Source: Glandiceps talaboti
Lineage: Eukaryota > Hemichordata > Enteropneusta > Spengelidae
Assembly (NCBI RefSeq): GCF_964340395.1
Contig: NC_135561.1
Span: 5,699,518 to 5,763,517, forward strand
DNA: 64,000 nt
Direction: 5' to 3'
Part shown: positions 18,644 through 37,769 of the stretch, piece after piece
How positions within the stretch are numbered: the stretch's first letter is position 1
Layout: every line of letters starts with the position of its first letter
Position numbers and translations under genes: made by a program
The notes under the pieces: generated by a model
Told to the model about the DNA's origin: nothing
Seen by the model: the letters and a program-made list of their open reading frames with translations, nothing else
Databases searched by the model: none

Positions 18644-20320
18644 GATATAGGCCCCTCGAAAGAAATGATGCAACTGTGAGGGCTCAGTGTGCCATGACTG
18701 GGGATCTGTCAAATTGCCTAACGCACGGCTTTGGTTCTAATTCATAATAATTTGAGATATTATATAACTCTGATTTGCTATTTACAGTTTCTAAGAGTCG
18801 AATGTTTTGTGCATGTATGATAAATTTACATAAAATATTTTTATTGCCGAAATTCATTAGTGAGGGCATTTCAATATCCAAGACAAGTGATATGTATGTA
18901 GTAAGATGACTTAGTTATGTTTTTTGTAATTTCTAGAATCATATATGATAGGGGCAAGTTGCTTTTGATAATTTGATCATGGTGTCACTGTTAGAAAATT
19001 AGTGGAAACACTCTACACAAAGGTATTTTCAAATGTAAGTTTTACGTTACGTATGTGATATTATGATTAAAAAATGTTTATCTAACACCGAAAAGATTGT
19101 ATTGCCTACGGAAAATACGCTTGTTAGTATCAAAGACGTCGACGTGGAAATCAAAACTACAAGTATATATAATTTTCTGAATTTACAGGAGTAAATGAAA
19201 TGTCCATTATTTAGCAAGCATCATTTCATTGAAATATCTGATGTACACTAGGCAATTAATGAATCAAGTGACTGTCTTGCAAAATAAAGAAAACTAATAT
19301 TGGAAAAAACAGTCGTTGGTGGCGCACTTCATCCCAGAGTTAGTTACCCCATCCGCAGATTAAAATGAAGATTTAAGTTGCGTTCAATTTTTTTAGATAT
19401 ATCGTAAATCATATGACTGGATTAGTTTTGATTATATAATTGTGAATTTCTTTATAGCAAATAATTAGTGATAACTTCAACTAGGTCGCTAGCCGGTTTT
19501 TGATGTTGGCCTATCTGACCGAACAAAGTTAGCGAGGGAAATTATGTTAATGACAGCCAAAATGCAGTCTAATTTATATCTTTTATTTCATAAAAGTCAT
19601 TATATTCATGTTAGGCATTCGATCGTACGATGACTCTCTATAATTTTTCTTATCATGGCGTCATTGTTAGTTGTTCCTTTTTAGGACAACGGCTTCCTTC
19701 AATCTGATAACAAAAAAAATGATGTGACCATGTGATGAATACGGCTTGGTTATATATGCCTCAACAAGTACCACAAGGCGAAACTATGAACAACAATGGC
19801 GAGTTACATAGTTCAACTACTTAGACCTCGAAAAAGAAAGTATTAACGTTTATGAGACGGGAGGATTCACCGTAGTTGGCGCTCTAACGAGGGTACACAA
19901 CGGCGAACCTTGTCTCAGGCCAGTTTTACAGTGTCAGCTGCTTACCTGTAGAATTAGAAACCCACACAGAATGATATATTACCCAGCTGTTCAACAACTC
20001 TGTGAATAATTTCAAGATTTTACCCGGGGCTATCAAATCCGTTCTGGATAGTAGTTAAACTATATTAAGTTATATTATTCACCAGCATCTGAGAGATATC
20101 CCGTACATGTTTATATCCGGTTCACTGAAGCCTGATTTAAAGGTTGACAAAACTAGATTTCTATGCACATCTCACAACCAGACATGTCAACTGTAATGCA
20201 GATACATATTTGATATATGCAATTTGCTGATACTATAGATTTTCCTAAGCGTTTGTATCGAAATATATTAAACATATTTACGAATAAAAAGTTTGTGAAC
20301 AAACCTTCATTTTGTGTGTG
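17828..20320. other. 3' flank and intergenic sequence with paired CREs
   Basis: Two perfect TGACGTCA sites (17,967-17,974 and 18,009-18,016) lie 42 bp apart just past the death-domain stop codon. A CA run sits at 18,608-18,641. I found no clear AATAAA close to the stop codon and no other gene. Confidence 0.4.
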
Positions 20321-20322
20321 AG

Positions 20323-21919
<1,597 letters not shown>

Positions 21920-21920
<1 letters not shown>

Positions 21921-22170
21921 AGCGAAAAGTCGGACGACGCGATCCGGACGCGATTAACCATACGGAGAGTTAGGTCGAGCGCCCTCAACCATCCATCGTG
22001 TTGTGTATTGTCACTATCTCCAAGGTGATCCAAAATGGCGACGCGCAGTTGAATGTTCTTTGATCGACGTCGAAAATTTGATTTGCCGTTGTTTTAAACG
22101 AACCTGACCCGTATTTGTGTCTCCATCATCTTGAATAAGGGCTAAAGAAAACAGTTACCATGCCAGGTAG
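21920..22170 (+). promoter_or_regulatory. CpG-richer patch with ATGGCG, candidate promoter or 5' exon
   Basis: CpG dinucleotides are unusually frequent around 21,926-22,080 compared with the AT-rich surroundings. CAAAATGGCGACG lies at 22,031-22,043; its ATG frame stops after four codons. A donor-like GTAGGC follows ACCATGCCAG near 22,160-22,169. This could be a promoter and untranslated first exon for MORN2, 2.5 kb downstream. The ATGCCAG start would not be in frame with the MORN2 coding exon. Confidence 0.3.
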
Positions 22171-22640
22171 GCAAACTTCTCGTCTGACTACGCGCCTGTG
22201 TTCCATTTTAGATCTTTTGAGATGTAAACATTGCATTGGTTGTTCCCCAATGGAATCGACTATATAGAGGGTAACAGTAAATGGTATCAGTAGAATTAGA
22301 ATGTTATTCGTCGCTATGAATTGTACACTTCAGATATCATAAACGTATCATCCAGGCATCGACCCACCGTAGCTAAGACAGTCGGTAGGTTTCCCTAGTG
22401 AAACCACAGCGTAGTGACATGTTATGTTTGGTTTACATCCATTTCGGTGTTTGTTGTTGATGTTGTTATCACGTTATTACCCCTGGATGACATATTTTGA
22501 CTTTAATAAACTTTCTGACTGTTCAACACCCACAAAATCTGCCATCTTAGACGTTATTATATACAAATTACGTCCATGAAATATTAACTTGCCTTTCATT
22601 AGTATAGCCATGGAGCCTGGAGGTATACATTTGTGGGAAG

Positions 22641-22685
22641 GTCATTCCATGGAAGTATGGTTATATTATACTTCCATGGTCATTC
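22641..22685. mobile_element. Palindrome flanked by 7-bp direct repeats
   Basis: CCATGGAAGTAT and its exact complement (22,647-22,658 and 22,668-22,679) form a hairpin with a 9-base loop. GTCATTC occurs directly on both sides (22,641-22,647 and 22,679-22,685). A palindrome within a short direct repeat suggests a very small inserted hairpin element, like the one at 36,710-36,743. Confidence 0.5.
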
Positions 22686-23026
22686 TAACATGTACTCAAT
22701 GGTATATCTCTCCTGTACAGTACACACATGATACATACATGTACAGGGGTGGGGGGGGGGGTTATTCTTTACACTATAGTATAGTGAATCACTGATAATG
22801 GTGTGTTATAATACACTATCTCCACTGTGGGTGATATTAATGCATGTTCAAGTAATTCCCATCATGGATGTATTAGGAGACCTACATTTTGTAATACACC
22901 CATGTTCCCATTATGTTAAATTCTCATATAGTAAATACTGGGCCAGTGCAAGTTCAGTGAAAACAAACATTCCTGCTTTGAAAGTTGACTAAACCTGATA
23001 CATGTAGTGTACATTGTGTGATGACC

Positions 23027-23203
23027 TGTGTGCCCTCTAAATTAATGATAGCCAAATTTTGTTGTTATGAGTCAAAATGAGAAAAACTGGCATTTCTTGT
23101 GTGTCACCACATAGTAAGTAAGAAATAGGGAACACCAAATTTTGGTGCGTCACTAGAAATTGTATGTATTAGTGATACATCAAATTGGCTTAAAGGGCAC
23201 ACT
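23027..23203 (+). mobile_element. MITE-like element, TIR GTGTGCCCTCTAA (copy 1)
   Basis: The ends GTGTGCCCTCTAA and TTAAAGGGCACAC are inverted repeats (12 of 13 positions). The interior matches the reverse complement of 25,370-25,543, including a block starting ATGATAGCCAAATTTTG. It has no coding capacity, so it looks like a non-autonomous DNA transposon. Confidence 0.65.
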
Positions 23204-23377
23204 GCTGATGACACATTATGTACATTTTGTAATCATATTTTCTGAAACTATCTTCACAGAACATTGTTCTTACATTTAGCAAGACTTATCATAAACCCTC
23301 TATCTATGGATGGAGGATTTATGGACTGATTGATGGTATAATTCATATTAAAACTTGTATTTGAGAAGTGTTCTGAC

Positions 23378-23405
23378 AAACAAACAAACAAACAAACAAA
23401 CAAAC
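23378..23405. repeat. CAAA tetranucleotide run
   Basis: Seven CAAA units. Similar runs lie at 32,325-32,357 and 35,779-35,812 inside the duplicated modules. Confidence 0.9.
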
Positions 23406-23627
23406 ATGGTTTTGGCAAATTTTCTATACACATGTACTCAGATGTCCAGTATACATGTAACTTAGATTGTATTTGCATAATTTTGCATTAATTAGCATAC
23501 TAGGTCTCCTATATTCTTATAAGATTGCAAATATACTTGAATAGCAATCCCAGGAAAATCAGTCAAATATAAACCACTAAAAGTACATATACTTTTCATA
23601 ACCTAAAATGAGCAGTATACTTATATC

Positions 23628-23920
23628 AGGGGGTTCTCACCCTATTCCTAAACCAACAATAACTAACTTTTAAGTACATGTACATGTACATGTATCATTG
23701 TATGTTCCACCTTAAGTGAGCAATATTTTCATTGTCAGGGGTTCTGACCCTATTCCTAAATTAAACCAATAACCACTAATTGCTTGTAAGTACTACATGC
23801 TTCACCACCGACAAAAATTATTTTTAAAGGAGAAAGAGCAATACATAGATCTACGTTGTACATGTCAGGGGGTGCTCTCCCTATTTCTAAACCATAACTA
23901 ACTTGTAAGATATTATGATA
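23628..23920 (+). repeat. Three imperfect ~115-bp tandem units
   Basis: A unit containing CAGGGG, a 'TTCTcACCCTATTCCTAAA' type block, an 'AATAACTAACTTTTAAGTA' type block and then ATGTAC text recurs at about 23,628, 23,738 and 23,867. It lies in the MORN2 upstream region. Confidence 0.6.
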
Positions 23921-24664
23921 AGATTTTTTTTACTTAAATAAATTATGATTATGTACATGATGGTATAGTGTAGATGAGTATAAGGAACATGTGTGTGATC
24001 AAACATTTCAATAAATCAATTTACATATATACAACTTTGAAGTACAGTATCATATAGATGTAGCCACAAACACCGTTACAACATGTACATAGTAAGAGAG
24101 GTTGAAATACGATATGAAGTTGACATGGTTGACATCATCTTTGTTGTATGTTATAGTAACTAAATCATCTGAGGTCACTTTTACTCTCATGCATGGATAG
24201 TACAAATGCATGATTGCAACACAAAATGCCACCATGATTGTTGTGAAAATGTAACAACATACTCCATACATCATGTATCACGTATCCCTACATATCATAG
24301 TTACATTTAATACTTCTGCAAACAATCACTTTACCTGTTGGTTCGTGTTGGTTCGTACTGCGTCTGAAGAGTTCAAATTAAAACGTCATTTGTCTGCCAA
24401 GTGTCATATAGTAGCTTGGTCTGAAACAAACCCCTAAGTGGTGTATACACAACAACTATGCATGTAATTTTGGTTTGGTTTACAGTATGACATATGTAGC
24501 TGGGTTACAGGTAGCACCCTTTTAGTATCATTGTTGGTTTGTTTATTGGTGATTTGGTCAGTCAAGCTCTTGCTACTGACGGATCAACTCTCTGGACTAA
24601 CGTTCACACAACTGGTGACAAAACAGTTTGATTTTCACATTTTGTGATTTACCAACTTGAGAAA

Positions 24665-29809
<5,145 letters not shown>

Positions 29810-29910
29810 ATATGATTATTCCAATAACTTTTCACACAATGAACTTGTAGTTCTAGCCTTGATACATTTCTTTATTACTTTCACATTCTTCAGATTCTTC
29901 AGCCATGAAA

Positions 29911-29916
29911 AATAAA
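29911..29916 (+). terminator. MORN2 polyadenylation signal candidate
   Basis: AATAAA lies 102 bp past the stop codon and is followed by a T-rich tract. A second AATAAA at 30,165-30,170 lies inside a dispersed repeat and is an alternative. Confidence 0.55.
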
Positions 29917-30129
29917 TTTGTCTTTTTTTTTTCTTTTTTTTTCTTTTTTTTTCGTTTTCAAACTTTATTCTGGATTTCATGTTTGGCTGGTCACTTGTCA
30001 CTATAAGCTGTGATTACAAATTAGACAAACATCTGTTCATCAGTGTTTGCCTTCTGGATGAAATAACTGAGTGTAAAATACCTCAAGACATAATGTATTA
30101 ATCATTTTGGTTGGAAAGACCCGTTACTT

Positions 30130-30312
30130 TGTACATAAGTTGTGAACTTTCCTTTTATTTTGCAAATAAAGAGACCAAATAATCTACTTGTCTGTAGCTG
30201 TCTATGTATGTATTGATATGACACCATGATACGTGAGTGTCAGCTGTGTTTTGTATGAATGTTTGCAGTGTTTTCTGTGGCCATACTTTCCATGAGCATA
30301 GCAAGTAAAAGT
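30130..30312 (+). repeat. Dispersed repeat, copy of 32,865-33,050 and 34,440-34,618
   Basis: All three share an AAATAAAGAGACC-type start, a TATCTGTAGCTG-type block, and a TTTGCAGTGTTTTCTGTGGCC block ending near GAGCATAGCAA. This copy starts in or near the MORN2 3' UTR. Confidence 0.75.
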
Positions 30313-31241
30313 GCAGCTGAAAGGGGTTGACTGATGTTTGAGGGCACCCTATCACATGCACTGTACACCTTACAGACTACTAAAAACACTACAAGCAGAA
30401 GTTTAAATACTTCCCTGAACTCCCATACTTGCTAAATCCACTTGTAGGTTTTCAATGATGAGATCATTCCTATCGATACATGATACATCAGAAACTTCAT
30501 ATATAAAATACTCACTTGTAAGTCAGTTTTTGTCACTCTCTTGTGTGATGGAGGGGGCGTTGTGGTTGTGTGAATGATGCATGTATACCATGATTGAATT
30601 ACAGATCAGCACAATGTGAATGCTGTTAGGGAGCCCAAGTCTTTACAGGAAGAGGGTGGGGGACACTTTTTTCAAATCGGCTCCCGAGGGAGGGTCATAT
30701 TTTAGAAAATGGGATAAGGGGAGGGTCACATTTTACTTTAACTCATTGTATTGTCTAACTTTGCATTATTTTGGGGATTTTTGCCATCCCATCCCATCGC
30801 TGGCACTAATCAAACTAGTACCCCATTTTAGACCATTGTGGCATAACAGGTTTTTATAAGATCAAAGTTGAGACCAAAATACATTTGTAGTAGTTCCATA
30901 CTAAGGAATTGGTAGATCGCAAAATATAGTTTTCACTCTTGTATTTTCCCCTCAACGGGCAACATCTTGGGGGTCATTAGCATAGTTTAACCCATACGTT
31001 TGATCTACTTTAACACAGGGATAGAGCCATGTTTTGGAGCTTATAGCTGCAAATTATTAATAAACTCTACACATATACAATATACACAACGTACCCATAC
31101 GAACCATCGTCGTAAACCACAGCCTCTTTTACGACACCGTCTAAGATGTAGCGTCGCGGAAGAAATAACAGCTCTGGTTTGGAGAATGATATGAACCAGT
31201 GATGCAAACGAAAACTTGACTCTATTCAGGATGTTTTTTAA

Positions 31242-31328
31242 GTGCGCCCTCTAAGTTCATGTCTTTGGAACGAAAGGTGTTTGCCACTGTCATTGTGAGG
31301 GGGTAATCCTGTAACGAATAGAGGGCAC
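31242..31328. mobile_element. 87-bp inverted-repeat element, ends GTGCGCCCTCTA / TAGAGGGCAC
   Basis: The ends are inverted repeats and resemble those of the elements at 23,027 and 25,370. A second copy lies at 35,270-35,354. Confidence 0.5.
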
Positions 31329-31361
31329 CATCTCATTCCGACTTTGAAGGCAACACAAAAA

Positions 31362-31689
31362 ATGTGTGGTTCCGATTACGCTCAATTTAAAAATAAGTGG
31401 GGTAGGTAGATTTTTTATTTGAGTTTTTTTTATATATATATAATTTTTTCATATGTGAGTATCTAGTTCAGGTAGTTATGTTATCTGTTGTTTTCCATAT
31501 GGTCTCTGTGCTATTGGTTTCTTCCCATCACATCCATTACAGATTGGAAGAACACTTTTCTATTGTTTTTTTAAAGTTGTTTTCAGTTTCCGCATCCATT
31601 ATTTCTTGCAAGACGTCACAATTTTCGTGATTCGAATACATACGGCGTGAAAAACTAGGTGGGGTCGGCTAACCGGAACCAAACAATTG
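31362..31689 (+). mobile_element. TIR element family, copy 1 (~330 bp)
   Basis: The left end (TGTGTGGTTCCGATTACGC) and the complement of the right end (TTGTTTGGTTCCGGTTAGCC) form imperfect inverted repeats of about 17 bp. The same element is at 42,616-42,976 and 44,241-44,585, sharing TTTCCATATGGTCT, ATTACAGATTGGAA and AAACTAGGTGGGGT. It has no ORF and looks like a MITE. It is missing from the second copy of the surrounding module. Confidence 0.7.
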
Positions 31690-32449
31690 GTTTAGTCCTT
31701 AGTGTATAGATGTTGGCGGGAGACCTCCAACGTCTATGACATAATCATATGTGTAGCTGTCATGTGTAACTATTTATCGTTTCAGGAAGCAGCGGGAAAT
31801 GTTCGCTAAATATTGTTTTTGCTAATTTCGCTAGACAACCAAAACTCAAAAATAAGTAGTGACTAAAATGCGTTCTTGTACATGAACACAATGTACCAGT
31901 CGACGTCTGGTAATTAGTAAAAATTATTCTTTGAGAACAGTCTGAAGCTTTGAAACAGCAAAATCTCTTAGAAGTGAAAATATAATCTAGATTTACAGTA
32001 GTTGCTATAAAACCGTCAAGAGGGATAATATGACGTTATTGACTATGCAGTGCCCAAATAAGGCACGCACGTCTCAGCGTTGTAGTGTTGAAATGTTCAA
32101 TAACAGAAATAAATAAACTGAGAATACACACCACACCTTACCTTACCCCTAAACTGGTCCTACAATACATGTACATGAATAGTCTAAGAATAGAATAAAG
32201 AATAACTTTCTGAACACGCTGTCCCTACTCTGTGGCGTTGCGAGTGTAATTGCTATACAAGGTGTAGTGGGTTCTTTATGCTCTACAACACTGGTGCTCA
32301 GATTTAATTAGTTATGTTTATGAAAACAAACAAAAAAACAAACAAACAAACAAACAAAATGAATACTGACAAGCAGCAACAACAGAGTAATTATAATTCA
32401 GCATCAACAATGTTTCTATGCGACAAGAATTACTATTGTGACGCCTTTT

Positions 32450-33330
32450 AGTTAATTTCGGTAAATAAATATGACAACTCAATACATGATTTTGACATCA
32501 CTCGTTTCTACTGACGTCGCTCAAGAAATATCACATCGATCGACTGTATGGAAGTCACTGTTACCTGTTCAATTGAACAAACATTTTAAGGTGTGTAAAA
32601 GCTTATTAACTTATCTATAAATTAAATATTGATTGAACGGTGATACACTTGACAACAATAACGATATAGAAGGCAACTCCCAAATAAACCTCTAAAATGC
32701 AAGCTCCAAAAATGTATTCACAGCTAAAGCCATCTACATTGTGTAGGCATGTCAACCTCGTACACGTGAAGCCATGGCACGAGGCAATGATGTATTTCCA
32801 GCTGCGTGGTTTGCTCCAATTCCAATGACCCCGACATATCGATATTTCACAACTCTGAATGATAAACTGTGAAATTTCCCTATATTTTGCAAATAAAGAG
32901 ACCATGCCAGATAATCAGATAATCTCCTTATCTGTAGCTGTTTATGTACGTATTTAGTAGTATGACGCTATGATGCGTGAGTTGTCAGTCATGTTTTTGT
33001 ACGAATGTTTGCAGTGTTTTCTGTGGCCGTACTTTCCATGAGCATAGCAAGTAGGGCAAAAAAGGCGTTTCTGGTCAGGGCATATTGTCTAAAGTGGTGC
33101 AACTACGCGATTTTTTTATATTCTCAACAAATAAACCTGTCACTAAATCTACTATTCATGAGAGTTACTGTTCTTTTTATTTAGTACTTTAGAGCAAGTG
33201 TGTATGTGGGGCATGGTGTAATTTGCTTGTTCAAGATTGGCTCTATCTGCAGTTGTCTTCACTGAAGTAGGGTGGGTTATTTTTGTGTTTGCCCCCCTCC
33301 CACCCCGGATCTGCAGACTGCATGGCCTGG
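32450..33330 (+). repeat. Duplicated module B, first copy
   Basis: The core (ATCGATCGACTGTATGGAA ... GTATTCACAGCTAAAGCCAT ... GCTCCAATTCC) recurs at 34,020-34,450, 36,640-37,080 and, shortened, 39,708-39,890. The tail (AAAGTGGTGCAACTACGCGA ... TTTAGAGCAAGTG) recurs at 34,650-34,880 and, inverted, at 3,718-3,903. Confidence 0.8.
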
Positions 33331-33339
33331 ACAAAATAT

Positions 33340-34470
33340 ATATACATACATATATTCTCTATTTTCAATATTCCTCTTCTTTCATCTTCTCTTCGTACGA
33401 AATGATTGTGTCCGTCCGTCCGTCCGTTTGTATGTCTGGCTGTCTCCTCTCTATCTCCTCTCCCCAAATTTTGTCTATCTTCATCTATTGGATGCCACAT
33501 GCGCGCTAACATTACGAACATTATATTTCTTATGCACCTTGATGTGCGTTGTAGGCAATATTTCTCTCGATGCAGTAATCAGCAAAAGTGGTCAAGTAGA
33601 GCGACTTGGAGCTACCAAAGTCTTCTTCACCGGTAAGTCGTGACGTAGGTAGTACATATATAAAGAACGATCGGACCATATACGAGACAGCAGATTCATT
33701 CTAATTACCCAGCTACAAGTCGATCGCTACTACTTGACACACAGCGTACAACTATATATAGCGTAATTGAGATGTCAATATACCTTGTATAAAGTGCATT
33801 AACTCTCCCCTCCACTGTCTATGGTATAATACAACCTTTAAATACCCGGAAAAAAAATTTGCAACCTAGTGAAAAGAAATTGTAGAAGACACACCGTCAG
33901 TATCAGTGAAACACAACTGTACAAGATATGCCGCCATAGATTTTATTTTTTTATTGCGTGAGCGGAAAAATACTTATGCTCAGTCTTGGGGAGAATATGA
34001 ATAAAAATTGTTTAAGTTAATTTTAGTAAATAAATAGAGAAATCAATACTTGAATTGGAGTACTTACATACAGTTTGACATCACTTGACGTCGCTCCAGA
34101 AATATGACATAGATCGACTGTATGGAAATCACTATTACCTGCCCAATTGAACAAACATTTTCAGGTGTGTAAAAGCTTATTAACTTATTTATAAATTAAA
34201 TATTGATTGAACTGTAATACACTTGACAACAATAATGATATAGAAGACAAAGCCAAAACAAAACTCAAGCAAGCACCAAAAATGTATTCACAGCTAAAGC
34301 CATCTATATTGTGTAGGCATGTCAACCTCGTACACGTGAAGTCATGTCACGCGGCAATGATGTATTTCCAGCTGCGTGGTTTGCTCCAATTCCGATGAAC
34401 CCGACCATAGTCCCTCTATCATGGCATATCAATATTTTGCAGCATAAGCTGTGAACTTTCCTTTTATTTT
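33340..34470 (+). repeat. Module C plus B, first of two ~1.1-kb copies
   Basis: It matches 35,965-37,080 almost throughout: the TCTTCTCTTCGTACGAAATG block, the exon-like segment, AGTACATATATAAAGAACGA, and the module B core. Divergence is moderate with small indels. Confidence 0.8.
33555..33632 (+). other. Exon-like segment inside the duplicated module
   Basis: TTGTAG precedes and GTAAGT follows a 78-bp open segment encoding a peptide with SKSGQVERLGATKVFF. Its length is divisible by three. The second copy (36,196-36,274) keeps both splice sites but has one extra base, which breaks the frame. It could be an exon captured by a mobile element or an exon of an unannotated gene. No family was recognised. 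Confidence 0.25.
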
Positions 34471-35057
34471 TCAACTACGAGACAAGATAATCTATAGTTA
34501 TCTGTAGCTTTGTATGTATTTAGTAATATGAGTCCGGGATGCGTGAGTGTCGGCCGTGTTTTTGTTCGAATGTTTGCAGTGTTCTCTGTGTGGCCGTACT
34601 TTCATATGAGCATAGCAAACAAATTGCTGGTCAGGACAGATTGTCTAAAGTGGTGCAACTACGCGATTTTTTTTATATTCTCAACAAACTTGTCATTAAA
34701 TGTACTATTTATGGGAGTTACTGTTCTTTTATTTAGTACTTTAGAGCAAGTGTGTATTTGGGGCAGATGTCATTTGCCTGTTCGTGATCGGCTCTACAGT
34801 TGTCTTCACTGAAATAGGGTGGGTTATTTTTGTGTTTGCCCCCAGGATCTGTAGACTGCATGGGCTGGACAAACACAGAAAAAAGACCTACGCGATGTGA
34901 TGCGCACACTGACCAGAAACCATTTTAACTTTTTAGCACGGAGGAATCGGAGGAGGGTCATGTTTTACGCATATCCCGGCTTGATTCCCCCGACCCCCCC
35001 CCCACCCCTTGTAATCAATGAAGGCTCCCTTATAACAGATAGACATACAAGAACATA

Positions 35058-35815
35058 ATTACAGCTTATAGATGCAAATTATTAATAAACTCAACACATA
35101 TGCAATATACAATACACAACGTATTTATATGAAAAATCGTCGTAAACCACAGCCTCTTTTACGGCACCTTCCAAAACGTAGTGTCGCGGAAGAAATAACA
35201 GCTCTGGTTGCGAGAATAATATGAACAGGGAATATGAACCAGTGATGATGCAAGCGTTCATGGTATCAAGTGCGCCCTCTAATTTCATGTCTGTGGAACA
35301 AAAGTGTTTACTACTGTCATCGTGAGGGGTTCTCCTGAAACAAATAGAGGGCACCATCTTATTCTTTATATATAATTATTGATGTTGGCAAGAGACCTCT
35401 GTGACATATAATCATATATGTAGCCACTATTTCTCGTTTCAGGTAGCAGAGGGAAAAAGTTGCTATATATACAACAGCACATGGGGTAATATGAAGTCTA
35501 CTGTGTATAGTGCCCAAAATAAGGCACGCACGTCTGACGTTGTAGTGGTGAAATGTTCAATAATAAAAATAAATAAATTGAGAATACACACCACACCTTA
35601 TCTCTAAACTGGTCCTACAATACATGTACATGAATAGTCTAAGAATAGAATAAAGAATAACTTTCTGAACACGCTGTCCCTACTCTGCGGCGTTGCGAGT
35701 GTAGTTGCTATACAAGGTGTCGTGGGTTCTACATGCTCTACAACAGGGTGCTCAGACTTACTTAGTTATGTATACGAAAACAAACAAACAAACAAACAAA
35801 CAAACAAACAAAACT
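35058..35815 (+). repeat. Duplicated module A, second copy
   Basis: Shorter partner of 31,037-32,345. It lacks the TIR element present at 31,362-31,689 and contains its own GCCCTCTA element (35,270-35,354). Confidence 0.8.
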
Positions 35816-35964
35816 AAATACTGACAGACATCAACAACAGAGTAATACAAATCAATATCAACAATGTTTCTATGCAACAAGAATTACTATGGCCTATGTG
35901 TGTGAATGGTCACTACTGTGGGGTATCGGGATATGTACAATTGTGACCATATTATGTACTAGTT

Positions 35965-37280
35965 TAAAGGGCTGGATATATATACATACATACATATATT
36001 CTCTATTTTCAATATTCTTCTGTCTTTCATCTTCTCTTCGTACGAAATGATTGTGTCCGTCCGTCCACCCATCCATCCGGCTGTATGTTTGTCTGTCTCC
36101 TCTCCCCTGCCCAAATTCTGCCTATTTTCATCTGTGGGATGCCACATGTTAATATTACGAACTATATTTCTTATGCACCTTGATGTGCGTTGTAGGCAAT
36201 AATTCCCTCGATGCAGTTATTCAGCAAAAGTGGTCAAGCACAGCGACTTGGAGCTATCAAAGTCTCTTTCACCGGTAAGTCGTGACGTAGGTAGTACATA
36301 TATAAAGAACGATCAGACCATATACGAGACAGCGAATTCATTCTAATTACCCAACAAGCTCTTGTACCCTCCATTTCTTCTCCTTGACACACAGCGTACA
36401 CTTGAACTATACATAGCGTAATAAAGATGTCAATATATCTCGTATAAAGTGTATTGACTCTGTCTAACACAACCCGAAAAAGTAGACCAAATTGCAACCT
36501 AGTGAAAAGAAATTGTAGAAGACACACCGCCAGTATCAGTGAAACACAACTGTACAAGATATGCCGCCATAGATTTTATTTTTCCAATGCGTGAGCGGAA
36601 AAATACTTTTGCACAATCTTGGGGAGAAAATGAATAAAAATTGTTTTAGTAAATAAATAGACAAATCAATACATGAATTGAGTACTTTCATACAATTTGA
36701 GATCACTTGTTTCTACCATAGACAGTAGTGTCTATGTTTCTACTGACGTCACTCAAGAAATATCACATCGATCGACTGTATGGAAATCACTATTACCTGT
36801 CCAATTGAACAAACATTTTCAGGTGTGTAAAAGCTTATTAACTTATTTATAAATTAAATATTGATTGAACTGTAATACACTTGACAACAATAATGATATA
36901 GAAGACAAAGCCTAAACAAAACTCAAAAAGCAAGCACCAATTTAAAATGTATTCACAGCTAATGCCATCGGCATTTTGTAGGCATGTCAACCTCGTACAC
37001 GTGAAGTCATGGCACGCGGCAGTCATGTATATCCAGAAGAGTGGTTCGCTCCAATTCCAATGACCCCGATCTATGAATATTTCGCAAGGCGATCTTTGAA
37101 TCGTTCCAGAAACATATTTTATTCTAGGGATAGTTCGTTTATGGTTCACTGATTATATGGTAAATGTGATCATACTAAAAGAGAAACTATGCATTTAATT
37201 TAGTCTCAACATTTCAAATTATGACACCATTTATCACCATTTTCTTAAAGTTACCAAATTATCAATTTTATTATAAAGTA
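35965..37280 (+). repeat. Module C plus B, second copy, with 3' extension
   Basis: It matches 33,340-34,470. From 37,085 a further block of about 195 bp (TTTGAATCGTTCCAGAAACA ... TTACCAAATTATCAATTTTA) matches 39,890-40,078 very closely. Confidence 0.8.
36710..36743. mobile_element. 20-bp palindrome inserted with 7-bp target duplication
   Basis: CATAGACA GTAG TGTCTATG (36,717-36,736) is flanked by TTTCTAC on both sides (36,710-36,716 and 36,737-36,743). The related copy near 32,503-32,515 reads GTTTCTACTGACGTC without interruption, so it serves as an empty site. This is the structure expected of an insertion event. Confidence 0.75.
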
Positions 37281-37336
37281 TAATTTATCCTCAATTTGGA
37301 GCTTTTAGCTATGTTTCAAATTCCGAGGGATTTGTA

Positions 37337-37513
37337 GTATGTATGTGTGTATGTATGTATGTATGTATGTATGTATGTATGTATGTATGTATGTATGTAT
37401 GTATGTATGTATGTATGTATGTGTGTATGTATGTATGTATGTATGTATGTATGTGTGTATGTATGTATGTATGTATGTATGTATGTATGTATGTATGTAT
37501 GTATGTATGTATG

Positions 37514-37544
<31 letters not shown>

Positions 37545-37555
37545 TGTATGTATAT
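37337..37555. repeat. GTAT tetranucleotide microsatellite
   Basis: About 53 GTAT units with rare GTGT variants. Long Met-Tyr-Val-Cys frames and their reverse-strand partners are artefacts. Confidence 0.97.
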
Positions 37556-37769
37556 ATACTAAGTTTACCGTACTGTGTACAAGCTAGGCCACTGGCCTTT
37601 CGGTACATGACCTATAAAACAATTACGATTTTCAAGGCCAAAAAGAAACAGTAACAATAACAAGAATTTTATGATGTCTTGAGTCCTCTTTTATTCAAAA
37701 TTTACCTTCAGTTTCTATTTATCACAATATTGACGTAGAATATCAAAGAGTCTTTGCAAGCCATATAAA

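Larger units (their letters stand above)
31037..32345 (+). repeat. Duplicated module A, first copy
   Basis: It matches 35,058-35,815 in order: GCAAATTATTAATAAACTC, the CCACAGCCTC block, a small GCCCTCTA inverted-repeat element, GATGTTGG with GAGACCTC, AAGGCACGCACGTC, a long block through AACACGCTGTCCCTACTCTG, and a CAAA run. It is longer than the second copy partly because a TIR element sits at 31,362-31,689. Confidence 0.8.

Noticed and set aside
33237-33643. Frames of 90-123 codons on + and -
   Set aside because: They lie in a multi-copy repeat; the equivalent frames are not conserved in the second copy, apart from the short exon-like segment reported separately.
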